DNA from: KBS-83 sp051025295
GTDB taxonomy: Bacteria; Acidobacteriota; Terriglobia; Terriglobales; Acidobacteriaceae
Length of the DNA: 64,000 nt
NCBI GenBank assembly: GCA_051025295.1
Contig: JBMGJV010000019.1
Strand: one strand, 5' to 3'
Shown here piece by piece: positions 8,619 to 18,400 of this stretch. Under the pieces are notes generated by a model that searched no databases, had not been told where the DNA came from, and saw only the letters and a program-made list of their open reading frames with translations. Each line of letters begins with the position of its first letter. Position 1 is the first letter of the stretch. The translations under genes and the position numbers were made by a program.

Positions 8619-10409
8619 ATGCCGACTCGCAGACAGACCCTCCAGGCATTGCTGGGGACCGCCGCTTACTCCGCCGCCTCCGCTCTCTTCGGCCAAGGCG
8701 TGGCGACGCGCAAAGTGAAGCCGCAGGCGCGTCTCCGAAGCACCGCGCCTCCCTTTGGGGCTCGATTTACGGACGTGGCCCAAGCTGCTGGCCTGCACGC
8801 TCCCGTCATCTACGGAGACCCGTCGCACAAGGACTACATCCTCGAAGCGATCGGCTGCGGCTGCGCCTTCTTTGACTACGACAACGATGGCTGGCTGGAT
8901 ATCTTCCTGCTCAGCGGACAGCGCCTGGGCGAGACACCAGGCGGCACCACCAACCGGCTCTATCACAACAATCGCGACGGCACCTTCACTGACATCACAC
9001 ACGATGCGGGCCTGGAACACGTGGGCTGGGCCTGCGGTGTCTGCGTGGGTGATTACAACAACGACGGTTACGAAGACCTGTTTATCACCTACTGGGGTCA
9101 AAACAAGCTCTACCGCAACAACGGCAACGGCACCTTTGCCGAGGTCACCGGGCCGGCCGGCCTGCTGTACGAAGGCAAGAAGCGGTGGGGAGCAGGATGC
9201 ACCTTCGTCGACTACAACCGTGACGGGCACCTCGATCTTTTCGTCTCCAATTACATCGACTTCGATATGCAGAACGTGCCGAAGCCCGGCGCCAACGTGA
9301 ATTGCAATTTCCGCAGCATCCCTGTGAACTGCGGCCCTCGCGGCCTGCCCTACGGCCGGCATTGGTTATATCGTAACAACGGCGATGGTACGTTTACGGA
9401 CGTCAGTGACGCTGCCGGCGTCAGCCGCGTGAAGGAGACCTACGGACTGACCGCCGTGGCCGCCGACTTCGACGATGATGGCTGGCCGGATATCTATGTC
9501 GCCTGCGACTCGGTACCCAGCGTGCTCTTCATGAACAACCACGACGGCACCTTCCGTGAGGAGGCGCTCGCGCGTGGCGTGGCGCTGAGCGATGACGGCG
9601 TGGAGCAGGCCGGGATGGGTGTGGGCATCGGCGACTACAACCTCGACGGACGGCTCGACATCTTCAAGACACACTTCAGCGACGACACCAGCGTGCTCTA
9701 TCGCAACCTGGGCAAGGGCAACTTCGACGACGCGACCGAAACCGCGCACTTGGCGGTGGAAACACGCTTTACCGGATGGGGCACCGGGATCGTCGATCTG
9801 GACAATGACGGGAACCCCGATCTGCTGCTGGTCACCGGCACGGTGTATCCGGAGGTGGAGGCCAAGCTGCCGGCGTACCCCGCGAAGACGCCGCGCGTCG
9901 TGTTTCGCAACCTCGGCAACGGCCGCTTCGACGAGCTTGTCGCGGAGGCTGGTCCCGGCATTGCTGCTGCTCACTCCAGCCGCGGCGCTGCCTTCGGCGA
10001 CTTCGATAATGACGGAGACATCGACGTCCTTGTGGTCAACCTGAATGAGCCGCCGTCGCTGCTCCGCAATGATCTGCCACGCGGCGCAGGCACGCACTGG
10101 ATCAAGGTGAAGCTGATCGGACGAACCTCAAACCGGTCTGCTATCGGCGCGCGTGTCACTGCGCGATACGCCGGCAAGCGGCAGGCACAGGAGGTGCTCA
10201 GCCAAAGCAGCTTCTTCTCAAGCAACGACCCCCGACTGCACTTCGGCCTGGGGCACGTCACGTCAGTTGACCTCACCGTGCGCTGGCCAAACGGAAACGA
10301 ACACGTCTACGCCGCCGTGCCCGCGGACCAGATCGTCACCATCGATGAGCGCGATGGCCTCCGCATGCAGGCGGCCGGGAAGACCGGGACGGCGGAGAAG
10401 AAGCGGTAG
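8619..10409 (+). CDS. FG-GAP/VCBS repeat protein with C-terminal ASPIC/UnbV domain (CRTAC1-like)
   Basis: 596 residues. The N-terminus MPTRRQTLQALLGTAAYSAA has a twin-arginine motif followed by a hydrophobic stretch, so Tat export is likely. The body contains repeated beta-propeller blades with Ca-binding D-x-D/N-x-D-G loops: FFDYDNDGWLDIF, VGDYNNDGYEDLF, FVDYNRDGHLDLF, DFDDDGWPDIY, IGDYNLDGRLDIF, DLDNDGNPDLL, DFDNDGDIDVL. Residues about 505-575 match the ASPIC/UnbV module (IGARVTARYAGKRQ, then LHFGLGHV and DLTVRWPNG). The ATG follows the TAG of the TPR gene directly, implying translational coupling. The role in such pairs is thought to be extracellular binding; no enzyme activity is seen. 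Confidence 0.88.
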   Translation: MPTRRQTLQALLGTAAYSAASALFGQGVATRKVKPQARLRSTAPPFGARFTDVAQAAGLHAPVIYGDPSHKDYILEAIGCGCAFFDYDNDGWLDIFLLSGQRLGETPGGTTNRLYHNNRDGTFTDITHDAGLEHVGWACGVCVGDYNNDGYEDLFITYWGQNKLYRNNGNGTFAEVTGPAGLLYEGKKRWGAGCTFVDYNRDGHLDLFVSNYIDFDMQNVPKPGANVNCNFRSIPVNCGPRGLPYGRHWLYRNNGDGTFTDVSDAAGVSRVKETYGLTAVAADFDDDGWPDIYVACDSVPSVLFMNNHDGTFREEALARGVALSDDGVEQAGMGVGIGDYNLDGRLDIFKTHFSDDTSVLYRNLGKGNFDDATETAHLAVETRFTGWGTGIVDLDNDGNPDLLLVTGTVYPEVEAKLPAYPAKTPRVVFRNLGNGRFDELVAEAGPGIAAAHSSRGAAFGDFDNDGDIDVLVVNLNEPPSLLRNDLPRGAGTHWIKVKLIGRTSNRSAIGARVTARYAGKRQAQEVLSQSSFFSSNDPRLHFGLGHVTSVDLTVRWPNGNEHVYAAVPADQIVTIDERDGLRMQAAGKTGTAEKKR

Positions 10410-10570
10410 CCAGCCGTTGCCGCCGCTCTGGATCCACTTCTTCCCTGCACCCGGTGAGGATGGTATCTATCAGCATGGCAGGGGCGGAGTGACAGTCGCA
10501 TTTGACTCAACTTCGGAGTGCAGAGCATCATAGTGAAGCGCTGTCTGCTGCGACTGTCCTTTCAAACGTG

Positions 10571-10867
10571 ATGTATTCGGCTAAATTCGCGCGGGTCCTG
10601 GTAACGCTACTATGCGTGCTTTTGGCCGTGTTCATGACAGTTGAGATAGCCCATCATCACCCGGCGGGAGTCCCCGACGGCGCTCCGACTCAGTGTCAGT
10701 TCTGCGCGACAGCTCACGTCGCCATCGCCAGCCAGCCCTCGTGGCTGACGAGCTATGTGCTTCACCTGATCGGTATCGTCTCCATTGGTGAGACCTCCCG
10801 CGGCTCCCGTACCGTGGTGCAGACCGCGTTCATCCGTCCGCCCCCCGTCGACCCTTCTTTCGCCTAA
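10571..10867 (+). CDS. Small His/Cys membrane protein (DUF2946-like)
   Basis: 98 residues from ATG 10571. A hydrophobic segment (about residues 8-24, ARVLVTLLCVLLAVFMT) is followed by EIAHHHPAG and QCQFCATAHVAI, i.e. an H-H-H then C-x-x-C-x-x-x-H arrangement, and a second hydrophobic stretch (about 65-78). The short length plus His and CxxC...H resembles DUF2946-type proteins, often seen beside TonB receptors and linked to copper or other metals; this match is by memory only. It lies 46 bases before the second Oar receptor on the same strand and may be co-transcribed with it. Longer in-frame starts exist upstream but lack a ribosome site. Confidence 0.6.
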   Translation: MYSAKFARVLVTLLCVLLAVFMTVEIAHHHPAGVPDGAPTQCQFCATAHVAIASQPSWLTSYVLHLIGIVSIGETSRGSRTVVQTAFIRPPPVDPSFA

Positions 10868-10913
10868 GAAGCATTTCGACATTCAGGTTTCGTAACCTCT
10901 TGGGGGTTCGTGT

Positions 10914-13655
10914 ATGCACTCGTCTTTGGGACGTGCCGTTCATGTTTTTCTCCTCTCTTTCCTGTTCCTTTCCATCCCTGCGCTGCTGGCGCAATCCAAC
11001 TCGGGCGTACTTACGGGCACGGTCACGGACCCTGGCGGGGCCATTCTCCCCGACGCCACAGTCACCGTACAGAACCCGGTCAGCGGACTCATGCGTACCG
11101 CCACGACCGATAGCGCCGGGCACTTCCAGTTCACGAATCTGCCGTTCAACGCCTATCACCTCACGGCGGAGGCGAAGGGATTTGCGGCGGTCGCCAAAGA
11201 CACCTCGATTGAGTCCACGGTACCGGTGGATCTGCATGTCGCATTGAAGATTGCCAGTGCGTCGACCACCGTCACGGTCGAATCGAGCGATCTGGTGCAG
11301 GACGACCCGACGTTCCGGACCCCGGTCGATCGCAATCTCTTCGCGAAATTGCCGCTCGAGAGCCAGTCCTCCACCCTCAGTTCACTTGTCACGCTGGCGT
11401 CCCCAGGCGTCGCGGCTGATTCGAACGGTCTCTTCCACGGCCTTGGCGACCACGCGTCGAACTCCTTCTCGGTGGACGGTCAGCCGATCACGGATCAACA
11501 GAGCAAGGTCTTCTCAAACCAGATTCCCTCCAATGCGATCCAGTCGATCGAATCGATTCCCGGTGCTCCTCCCGCCGAATATGGAGGTAAGACGAGCCTG
11601 ATCATCAACGTCACCACGCGCTCTGGCCAGGGCATGAACACGCCGCACGGCGAAATCACCACATCGTATGGCACCTTCGGCTCGGTCACGGGCGGCGCGA
11701 ATGTGGGTTACGGCGGGACGAGGTGGGGTAACTTCTTCGAAGTAGACGGCCTCAACACCAGCCGCTTTCTGGATCCTCCCGAGTTCAAGGTCTTCCATAG
11801 CAAGGGCAATGAGCAGAACCTGTTCGATCGCGTGGACTATCAGTTCACGCCGAAGGATTCGGCTCACCTGAATTTCAACTACAGCCGCTCCTGGTTCCAG
11901 AACCCCAATTCGTACGACAACTACGGCATACAGAACGTGCTCAGCGGGGGAACGACGGCATCGCCCGTGATCGGTTTCGTGGGCGATACCGATCAGCGCT
12001 CAAAGATTCAGACCTTCGACATCGCCCCGCTCTATACGCGTGTCATCGGCGCCGATGCAGTGCTCAACTTCGGTGGATACGTTCGCAAAGACTCCTTCCA
12101 CTACTACCCCAGCGCCAACCCTCTGGCTGATCTCGGACCACTTCAGAGCGAAAGCATCACGCAGGCTCGCACGCTGACCAACGCCGGACTGCGCACCGAC
12201 TATACCCTGCAGAAGGGCCGTCACACGATCAAGGCCGGGGCCACGTATCAGCAAACATTTCTGCGAGAGCACGATGACATCGGTTTGATCAACTCCACGC
12301 TGAATGCTCCTTGCGTCGATAGCGACGGCAATCCTATCAGCGGACTCACCGATCCAGGGCAGTGCGCCGCATCCGGCTACGCGCCGAACGATGGCTCAGA
12401 CCCGAACGTGGCTGCGACACCGTTCGATCCAGTGCTGCTGCCCTACGACTTGACACGTGCCGGCAGCGAGTACAAGTTCTTCGGCCACACCGACGTGAAG
12501 GAGCTGGGACTCTACATCCAGGACCAGATCAAGGCCGGTGACTGGGTGTTCAATCTCGGCATGCGTGGCGACCTCTACAACGGACTCACAGTCGCTCGCC
12601 AGGCGGAGCCACGACTCGGCGTCGCTTACAGTGTGCGGCCGACGAACACTGTGTTGCGCGTTTCGTACGCGCGCACACTGGAGACACCGTTCAATGAAAA
12701 CCTGGTCGTCTCCAGCCTGGGCTGCGGCAACGATGTGCTCGCTCCTCTGCTCAGCTGCAACCCTGGCGTCTCGACCACGGTGACCCCGGGCTATCGCAAC
12801 GAGTTCCATGCTGGATTTCAGCAAACCTTCGGCCCGCATCTCGTCGTCAGCGGCGACTACATCTGGAAGTACACGCACAGCGCATTCGACTTCTCGATCC
12901 TTGGGAACACGCCCATCTTCTTCCCGATTGACTGGCACAACTCCAAGACGCCTGGGTTCGTGCTGCGCGCCAATGTGCCCACGTATCACAACTTCACTGC
13001 CTTTGTAACCATGTCGTCAGTGGCGGCGCGCTTCTTTCCACCGCAGAATGCCGGCGCCGGCGCCACCGTGGGCCAGAGCGGCTATCCCTTCCGCATCGAT
13101 CACGACGAGAAATTTAACGAAACGACTTACATCCAGTACCAGGTCCCAGGCAAACGCGGGCCCTGGCTCGGCTTCAACTGGCGCTATGACAGCGGCCTGA
13201 ATGCGGGATCGACACCGTGCTACAACGTCACCGATCCAAACAGCCACTGCGGCGGCATTTTGCTCAACGGTCTCCCGGCGATCGATCTCAGCGGCTTCAC
13301 TGCCGATCAGGAGTACGAAGCCGGACTGGCCTGCGACGGAGTGAAAGCCACTCCAACCAATCCGCTGCCGAGTGCCTGTCTCGCGACGCAACTCACATCG
13401 AGCCTGCTCTCCATCCCGGCGCCGGGAACGGAGAACGACGACCGGAATCCCTCACGCGTGCGGGCGCGAAGCCTGTTCGATGCTTCCGTCGGAGACGACA
13501 ACGTGTTGGGGGGTGAAAAGTACAGATGGAGTCTGCGACTGACCGGGGTCAACCTGGCCAACAAGACGGCTCTGTACAACTTCCTCTCCACCTTCAGCGG
13601 CACCCACTACGTCACTCCGCGAGCGCTCACAGCAGAGATCGGCTTTCACTTCTGA
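10914..13655 (+). CDS. Oar-like TonB-dependent receptor with carboxypeptidase-regulatory domain
   Basis: 913 residues: signal peptide MHSSLGRAVHVFLLSFLFLS...ALLAQ, a CarboxypepD_reg-like domain (about residues 30-115; LTGTVTDPGGAILPDATVTV then GHFQFTNLPFNAYHL), a plug with FSVDGQPITDQQSK (about 185-198) and SIPGAPPAEYGGKT, and a beta-barrel ending LTAEIGFHF. It is about 220 residues shorter than the first receptor and clearly not a recent duplicate of it. The ATG follows a GGGGGT stretch. Together with the small His/Cys protein upstream it may form a uptake unit; substrate unknown, though the CxxC/His neighbour makes a metal chelate one option beside glycans. Confidence 0.88.
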   Translation: MHSSLGRAVHVFLLSFLFLSIPALLAQSNSGVLTGTVTDPGGAILPDATVTVQNPVSGLMRTATTDSAGHFQFTNLPFNAYHLTAEAKGFAAVAKDTSIESTVPVDLHVALKIASASTTVTVESSDLVQDDPTFRTPVDRNLFAKLPLESQSSTLSSLVTLASPGVAADSNGLFHGLGDHASNSFSVDGQPITDQQSKVFSNQIPSNAIQSIESIPGAPPAEYGGKTSLIINVTTRSGQGMNTPHGEITTSYGTFGSVTGGANVGYGGTRWGNFFEVDGLNTSRFLDPPEFKVFHSKGNEQNLFDRVDYQFTPKDSAHLNFNYSRSWFQNPNSYDNYGIQNVLSGGTTASPVIGFVGDTDQRSKIQTFDIAPLYTRVIGADAVLNFGGYVRKDSFHYYPSANPLADLGPLQSESITQARTLTNAGLRTDYTLQKGRHTIKAGATYQQTFLREHDDIGLINSTLNAPCVDSDGNPISGLTDPGQCAASGYAPNDGSDPNVAATPFDPVLLPYDLTRAGSEYKFFGHTDVKELGLYIQDQIKAGDWVFNLGMRGDLYNGLTVARQAEPRLGVAYSVRPTNTVLRVSYARTLETPFNENLVVSSLGCGNDVLAPLLSCNPGVSTTVTPGYRNEFHAGFQQTFGPHLVVSGDYIWKYTHSAFDFSILGNTPIFFPIDWHNSKTPGFVLRANVPTYHNFTAFVTMSSVAARFFPPQNAGAGATVGQSGYPFRIDHDEKFNETTYIQYQVPGKRGPWLGFNWRYDSGLNAGSTPCYNVTDPNSHCGGILLNGLPAIDLSGFTADQEYEAGLACDGVKATPTNPLPSACLATQLTSSLLSIPAPGTENDDRNPSRVRARSLFDASVGDDNVLGGEKYRWSLRLTGVNLANKTALYNFLSTFSGTHYVTPRALTAEIGFHF

Positions 13656-13679
13656 TCCAGCGATAGCAGCCATAGAGAG

Positions 13680-13712
13680 CTGAGGAGAAGCTGCATCCTC
13701 CTCAGTTCTCCT
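13680..13712 (+). terminator. Possible terminator after the second Oar receptor
   Basis: An 8-bp stem CTGAGGAG (13680-13687) pairs with CTCCTCAG (13698-13705) over a 10-base loop, followed by TTCTCCT. The tail is pyrimidine-rich rather than a clean T-run, so strength is uncertain. Confidence 0.45.
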
Positions 13713-13735
13713 GCTCGGGATTCCGGGAGAGCCGC

Positions 13736-13894
13736 ATGTCGGGTGAACTGAGGCTGGGGAGAGGGAGCAGGCGCGCCGTGCGGCGTATCGTTTGGAGCCG
13801 CGGCGAACTCGCGTCCTTTCTGCTCCTGATCGTGATTCTGGCGATCGTGGCAGTGGTGACTGGCCTTTGGGTAGGTACACATCACATCGATTGA
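13736..13894 (+). CDS. 52-residue single-pass membrane protein, unknown function
   Basis: A short frame starting ATG 13736 and ending TGA 13892-13894. Residues 1-25 are strongly basic (Arg at 6, 9, 12, 13, 16, 17, 22), and residues 26-46 form one hydrophobic helix (ASFLLLIVILAIVAVVTGLW), ending GTHHID. GGGAGA lies 6 bases before the ATG. The charge pattern predicts an inner-membrane protein with the N-terminus inside. It follows the terminator of the Oar receptor. Similarity to any family could not be judged; coding status rests on the ribosome site and composition. Confidence 0.5.
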   Translation: MSGELRLGRGSRRAVRRIVWSRGELASFLLLIVILAIVAVVTGLWVGTHHID

Positions 13895-14145
13895 TCTGTC
13901 GCGGCGAGCAGCCCGCTGGCGCCATGTGCGCACGCCGTACGAACCTCATGCGTTGCTGCACCGACCCCATGATCGGTGGCGCCTTACAGTCCACTCGTCT
14001 CCAGACGGTCAGCACTGCTCACGTGTGGCTTTGCATTCCAGAAGACCGTATGCTGGTCTAACGAGATGCCTCTACGTCAAGGTTGCGCTCTGTTGCCGCA
14101 CAATCGCGACGGGCATACTCGCCAATTCAACGGCCCACAGGATCC

Positions 14146-15357
14146 ATGAACCATTTCCGGCGCTGCCCCTTGTTCTCCCTGCAGATCCTCATCTGCCTCT
14201 GCTTTTCGTTGCTGTGCGTCGCCGCCTCTTACGCGGAGCCGACAGTCCATGTCAGAATGTCTCCCGACGCGTGGCGGACAACGGGCGATGCTGCTTTCGC
14301 ACAACGGAAGGGCTTTCCTAGCGGCGTTCTGGACGTTAAGACAGGCTCAGCCATCCCTCTCGGAGTGACCTTTCTGAACGGAACGATCGAATTCGATATG
14401 GGGTTCGTGGGACATGGCATTCTCGGCCTCAAGTTCCGTGAACGCGATAAAGATAACGCTGAGGTGCTCTACTTTCGGCCGCAGCCGCATTGTGAGACGT
14501 CGCCCGACTGCATCCAGTACATGCCCGAGGCCCATGGCGGATTCGAGTGGGATCTTTATGACCAGTACCAAGGCGCCGCGCCGATCCATTCGGAAGGTTG
14601 GAACCACATCAAGCTGGTCATCTTCGGCCGGCGCATGAATGTGTACGTCAACGGCGCGACCAGGCCGACGCTCTCCGTCGGGCGACTCGCAGGGGAAGAG
14701 TCGACAGGAGTTCTTGATTTTCATGGACCAGCGTCTGTGGCCAACGTCACCGTTTCACCAGGCCAGGTGAATGGCCTCACGCCCCTTGCGATCTGCGATG
14801 CCGAGTGCAAAGACCCGCGTTTCGTGCGGAACTGGCAGATCTCTCCAGCCAGGTCCCAGCCAACAGCGATGGATAAGTCGCTCGACGCAGAGATTGGCGC
14901 CGCAGCACCCTACTCAGATCTGCCGCCAACGAGGTCGGCCTGGCGTTCTGTGACCTCCGAGCCGGACGGTCTGGTCAATCTCACGCGTGAGGTTGGATCG
15001 GCCAAGGCGGGTTCGGCGATCTCGCTTGTCTGGATGAAGACCACGATCGATTCCGATCGAGAGCAACAGAAGCGGGTCTCGATCGGATTCATTCGCGAAG
15101 TCTGGGTGTACAGCAACGGGAAGCTTATCTACGCCGATAAAAACCTCTGGGGTGTGCCGAAGGCGAGCAAATCACCGGATGGTCGACTCGGTATCGAGAA
15201 TGGATCCTTCCTCCTGCCACTGCACAAAGGCCGCAATGAGATCGCGATCGCGCTGGATGACAATCTGCCCGGGAATACGCAGCACTTCGGCTGGGGAATG
15301 AAGCTCCGCCTAGACAACCTGCACGGCATTCGACCCGAGCCGGCGAAAGGCATCTAG
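14146..15357 (+). CDS. Secreted two-domain protein with LamG/concanavalin-like fold
   Basis: 403 residues with a signal peptide (to about residue 29, FSLLCVAASYAEP). Residues about 45-195 look like a LamG/DUF1080-type jelly roll: 'GTIEFDMGFVGHGILGLKFR', 'WNHIKLVIFGRRMNVYVNG', 'GVLDFHGPASVANV'. Residues about 255-400 form a second beta-rich module ('VWVYSNGKLIYADKN', 'LPLHKGRNEIAIALDDN', 'HFGWGMKLRLDN') that resembles sugar-binding jelly rolls of GH2-type proteins. No catalytic motif is evident, so carbohydrate binding is the best guess. ATG 14146 is chosen because the signal peptide starts there. It stands alone; about 250 bases upstream hold nothing recognisable. Confidence 0.6.
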   Translation: MNHFRRCPLFSLQILICLCFSLLCVAASYAEPTVHVRMSPDAWRTTGDAAFAQRKGFPSGVLDVKTGSAIPLGVTFLNGTIEFDMGFVGHGILGLKFRERDKDNAEVLYFRPQPHCETSPDCIQYMPEAHGGFEWDLYDQYQGAAPIHSEGWNHIKLVIFGRRMNVYVNGATRPTLSVGRLAGEESTGVLDFHGPASVANVTVSPGQVNGLTPLAICDAECKDPRFVRNWQISPARSQPTAMDKSLDAEIGAAAPYSDLPPTRSAWRSVTSEPDGLVNLTREVGSAKAGSAISLVWMKTTIDSDREQQKRVSIGFIREVWVYSNGKLIYADKNLWGVPKASKSPDGRLGIENGSFLLPLHKGRNEIAIALDDNLPGNTQHFGWGMKLRLDNLHGIRPEPAKGI

Positions 15358-15431
15358 CACCGCGACTAATCTCGCCGGCCGCCACGCTTTGCGTCGATTG
15401 CAATCCCGGCTCACGCCCTCAAAACGCGACG

Positions 15432-18400
15432 CTACTTCTCGAGCCTCTTCGGGGAGAAGCTCGCATACAGAAGCGGCAGCACATACAAAGTAAGCACAGT
15501 CGCGGTCACTAATCCGCCGATGACGACGGTCGCCAGCGGCCGTTGGACCTCGGCTCCGCGCGAGGTGGAGAGCGCCATGGGGATGAACCCAAGGCTCGCC
15601 ACCAGCGCGGTGATCATGACCGGTCGCAGCCGGTCCGATGCACCGGAGCGGACCGCATCTTCAATCGAGCAGCCGTTTGTGCGAAGCGAGTTGATATGGC
15701 TCACCATGACCACGCCGTTCAGCACAGCGATCCCAAACAGTGCGATGAAGCCAACGCTGGCCGACAGATTTAGATTGATGCCGCGCAACCAGAGCGCTGC
15801 GACGCCTCCCACCAGCGCCAGCGGCACGATCAGCAGAATGAGTAGCATCTGCTTGGCATTGCGGAAGGTCGCGTACAGCAGGCCTGCAATGATCAGCAGC
15901 GACACGGGAAAGACGATCAGCAGACGCGCCTGCGCCCGCTTCTGATTCTCATACTGCCCGCCCCACTCCAGGTGATACCCAGGTGGCATCGCTAGCTGCT
16001 TCTGGACGGCCGCCTGCGCGTCACGCACAAAGCCGCCCAGGTCGCGCCCTTCCACGTTGCTCATCACCACCACACGTCGGTGCGCCTGTTCGCGATTGAT
16101 CAGGATGGGGCCACGTACCTGGCGAATCTCAGCAACCTGGTCCAGTCTCACCAGTTCCCCGTTCGCGCTCTTGAAGGTGAGCGCCCGCAGCTGGTCCGGA
16201 TCATTGCGCAGTGTTGCGGGCAGACGAAACGCAATCGGAAAGCGCTGCTCCCCCTGGATCATCTCGGACACCTGGCGGCTACCATAGAGTGACTCGATCA
16301 GTTGCTGCACGTCGCTCACGGCCACACCGTAGCGAGCGGCCGCCGCGCGGTCGATCACGATCTGCAACTCCTCAGCGCCGGAGATCAGCTCCATCTGCGT
16401 CTCTGACGCACCCTTCACGCCGGCGATGATGCCGCGTGCCTGCTTGCCGAGCTGCTCGAGCGTGTTCAGGTCTTCGCCGAAGATCTTCAGCGCTGCGTCT
16501 CCCCGTGTGCCGGTGATGGTCTCGTCCATGCGCATCTCCATCGGCTGCGTGAACTCGTAGTTCACCCCGGGGAGCTTGTTCAGCTCTACAGTGATTCGGT
16601 CGGAGAGCTTTTGCTTGTCCGCCGGGCTCTCATCCTGAACTTTCTTCACATAGTTGATGTAGGAGTCCGACTCGTATTCGCCCATGGCTTCCGTCGCCAG
16701 GTCGGGGCGGCCCAGCTTCGTCGTGACGCTACGAATCTCAGGGAAGCTCATGATCGTTCCCTCGATCTGATTGCCGATACGGATCGACTCTGAAAGAGAG
16801 ATGCCTGGCAGCTTCTTCGACGTGATGACGAGCGAGCCCTCATCCAGCTTTGGCATGAACTCAGTGCCGATAAACTTCAGCGAACCAAGAGCGAGCACAA
16901 CCGCAATCGCGGAGACGATCAGAATCGGCTTGCGATGGCGCTCCGCCCGCGTCAGCGACCGGGTGTAGCGTGTGCGGAGCTTGTCGAACCAGCTCTGCTT
17001 CTTCGAGTTGTTCGCGTCGTGTCCACCCTGGTTCAATTGGCGCATCCTGTGCCGCAGAGCGAAGCTGCAAAGCGTGGGCACAACGAACAGCGCCAGCAGC
17101 AACGAGCCGAGCAGCGAGGAGACCACCGTGACCGCCATGGGCCGGAACATCCGGCCTTCCAAACTCTGCAGCGTCAGAACCGGCAGGTACACCGAAATGA
17201 TGATCAGCACACCGAAGATGATCGGCCGCGCGACCTCGTGCGCAGCGCTGCGAATAATTTCCAGCAGGTGTTCATTCTCGTCCTTGTGCCCGCTTCCGAC
17301 GGGATCACTCTGCTGCTTGTCCGCGCCGAGAGCCTGCTCTCCAATAACGTGCGTCGCTTCATGGTCACGCTCTTCCCTGCCGTGTGTTCCAGACTCGAGC
17401 CGATGGATGCAGTTCTCCACCATCACTACGGAACCATCGACGATCGTGCCGAAATCGATCGCGCCCAGGCTCATCAGGTTCACCGAAATCCCAAACACAT
17501 CCATGCCGATGAACCCAAACAGAAGCGACAAAGGGATCGTCAGCGAGACAACAATTGCCGCTCGCCAGTCGCCAAGAAAGATGAGCAGAATGACGAGCAC
17601 CAGCACCGCGGCCTCGATCAGGTTGTGCTCCACGGTATGCGTCGTGGCATCGATCACATCACTCTGGTCGTAGAAGGACACAATCTTCGCGCCCCCTGGC
17701 AGTTGCAGATGCGCGATCTTGTCCTTGACCTGCTGAATGAGCTTCTGCCCGTTCTCACCGCGCAGGATGATCACCATACCGCTCACCGTCTCGCCGTGCC
17801 CGTCGTTCATCACCGCGCCGTGTCGCAGCAGTGGCTCCGGCGCAATCGTGGCTACCTGATTCAGCAGTACGGGAACTCCGTTCGACGTGCTCACTACCGT
17901 GTTGCCGAGGTCTTCCACGCTCTTGGCACGGCCGAGACCGCGGATGGTGTACTGCTGCTCTGCGTGCTCGATGTAACTCCCGCCGAAGTTGGCGTTGTTG
18001 TCCGTGACCGCCTGCAGTACATCGTGCAGCGTCAGGTTGTATCTGCGCAGCGAACCCGGATCCACCTCGATCGTGTACTGCTTCGTGAGCCCGCCCCAAC
18101 TGTTGATCTCGCTCACGCCCGAGATCGTCTGCAGGGCGTAGCGAATCGTCCAGTCCTGCAACGTTTTCAATTCCATCAGGCTCAGGCGCGGCGACTGCAC
18201 CGTGTACTGGTAGACCTCACCGAACGCGGTCGCCATCGGGCCCATCACGGGCTGCAGCCCCTGCGGCAGCCGCCCTTGCACCTGGTTGATGCGCTCGGAG
18301 ACAAGCTGCCGCACCAGGTACTTATCCATGCTGTCGTCGAAGATCACGGTCACCATCGACAGCTCCAACTTCGACGTGGAGCGCACCATCTGCAGCTTCG

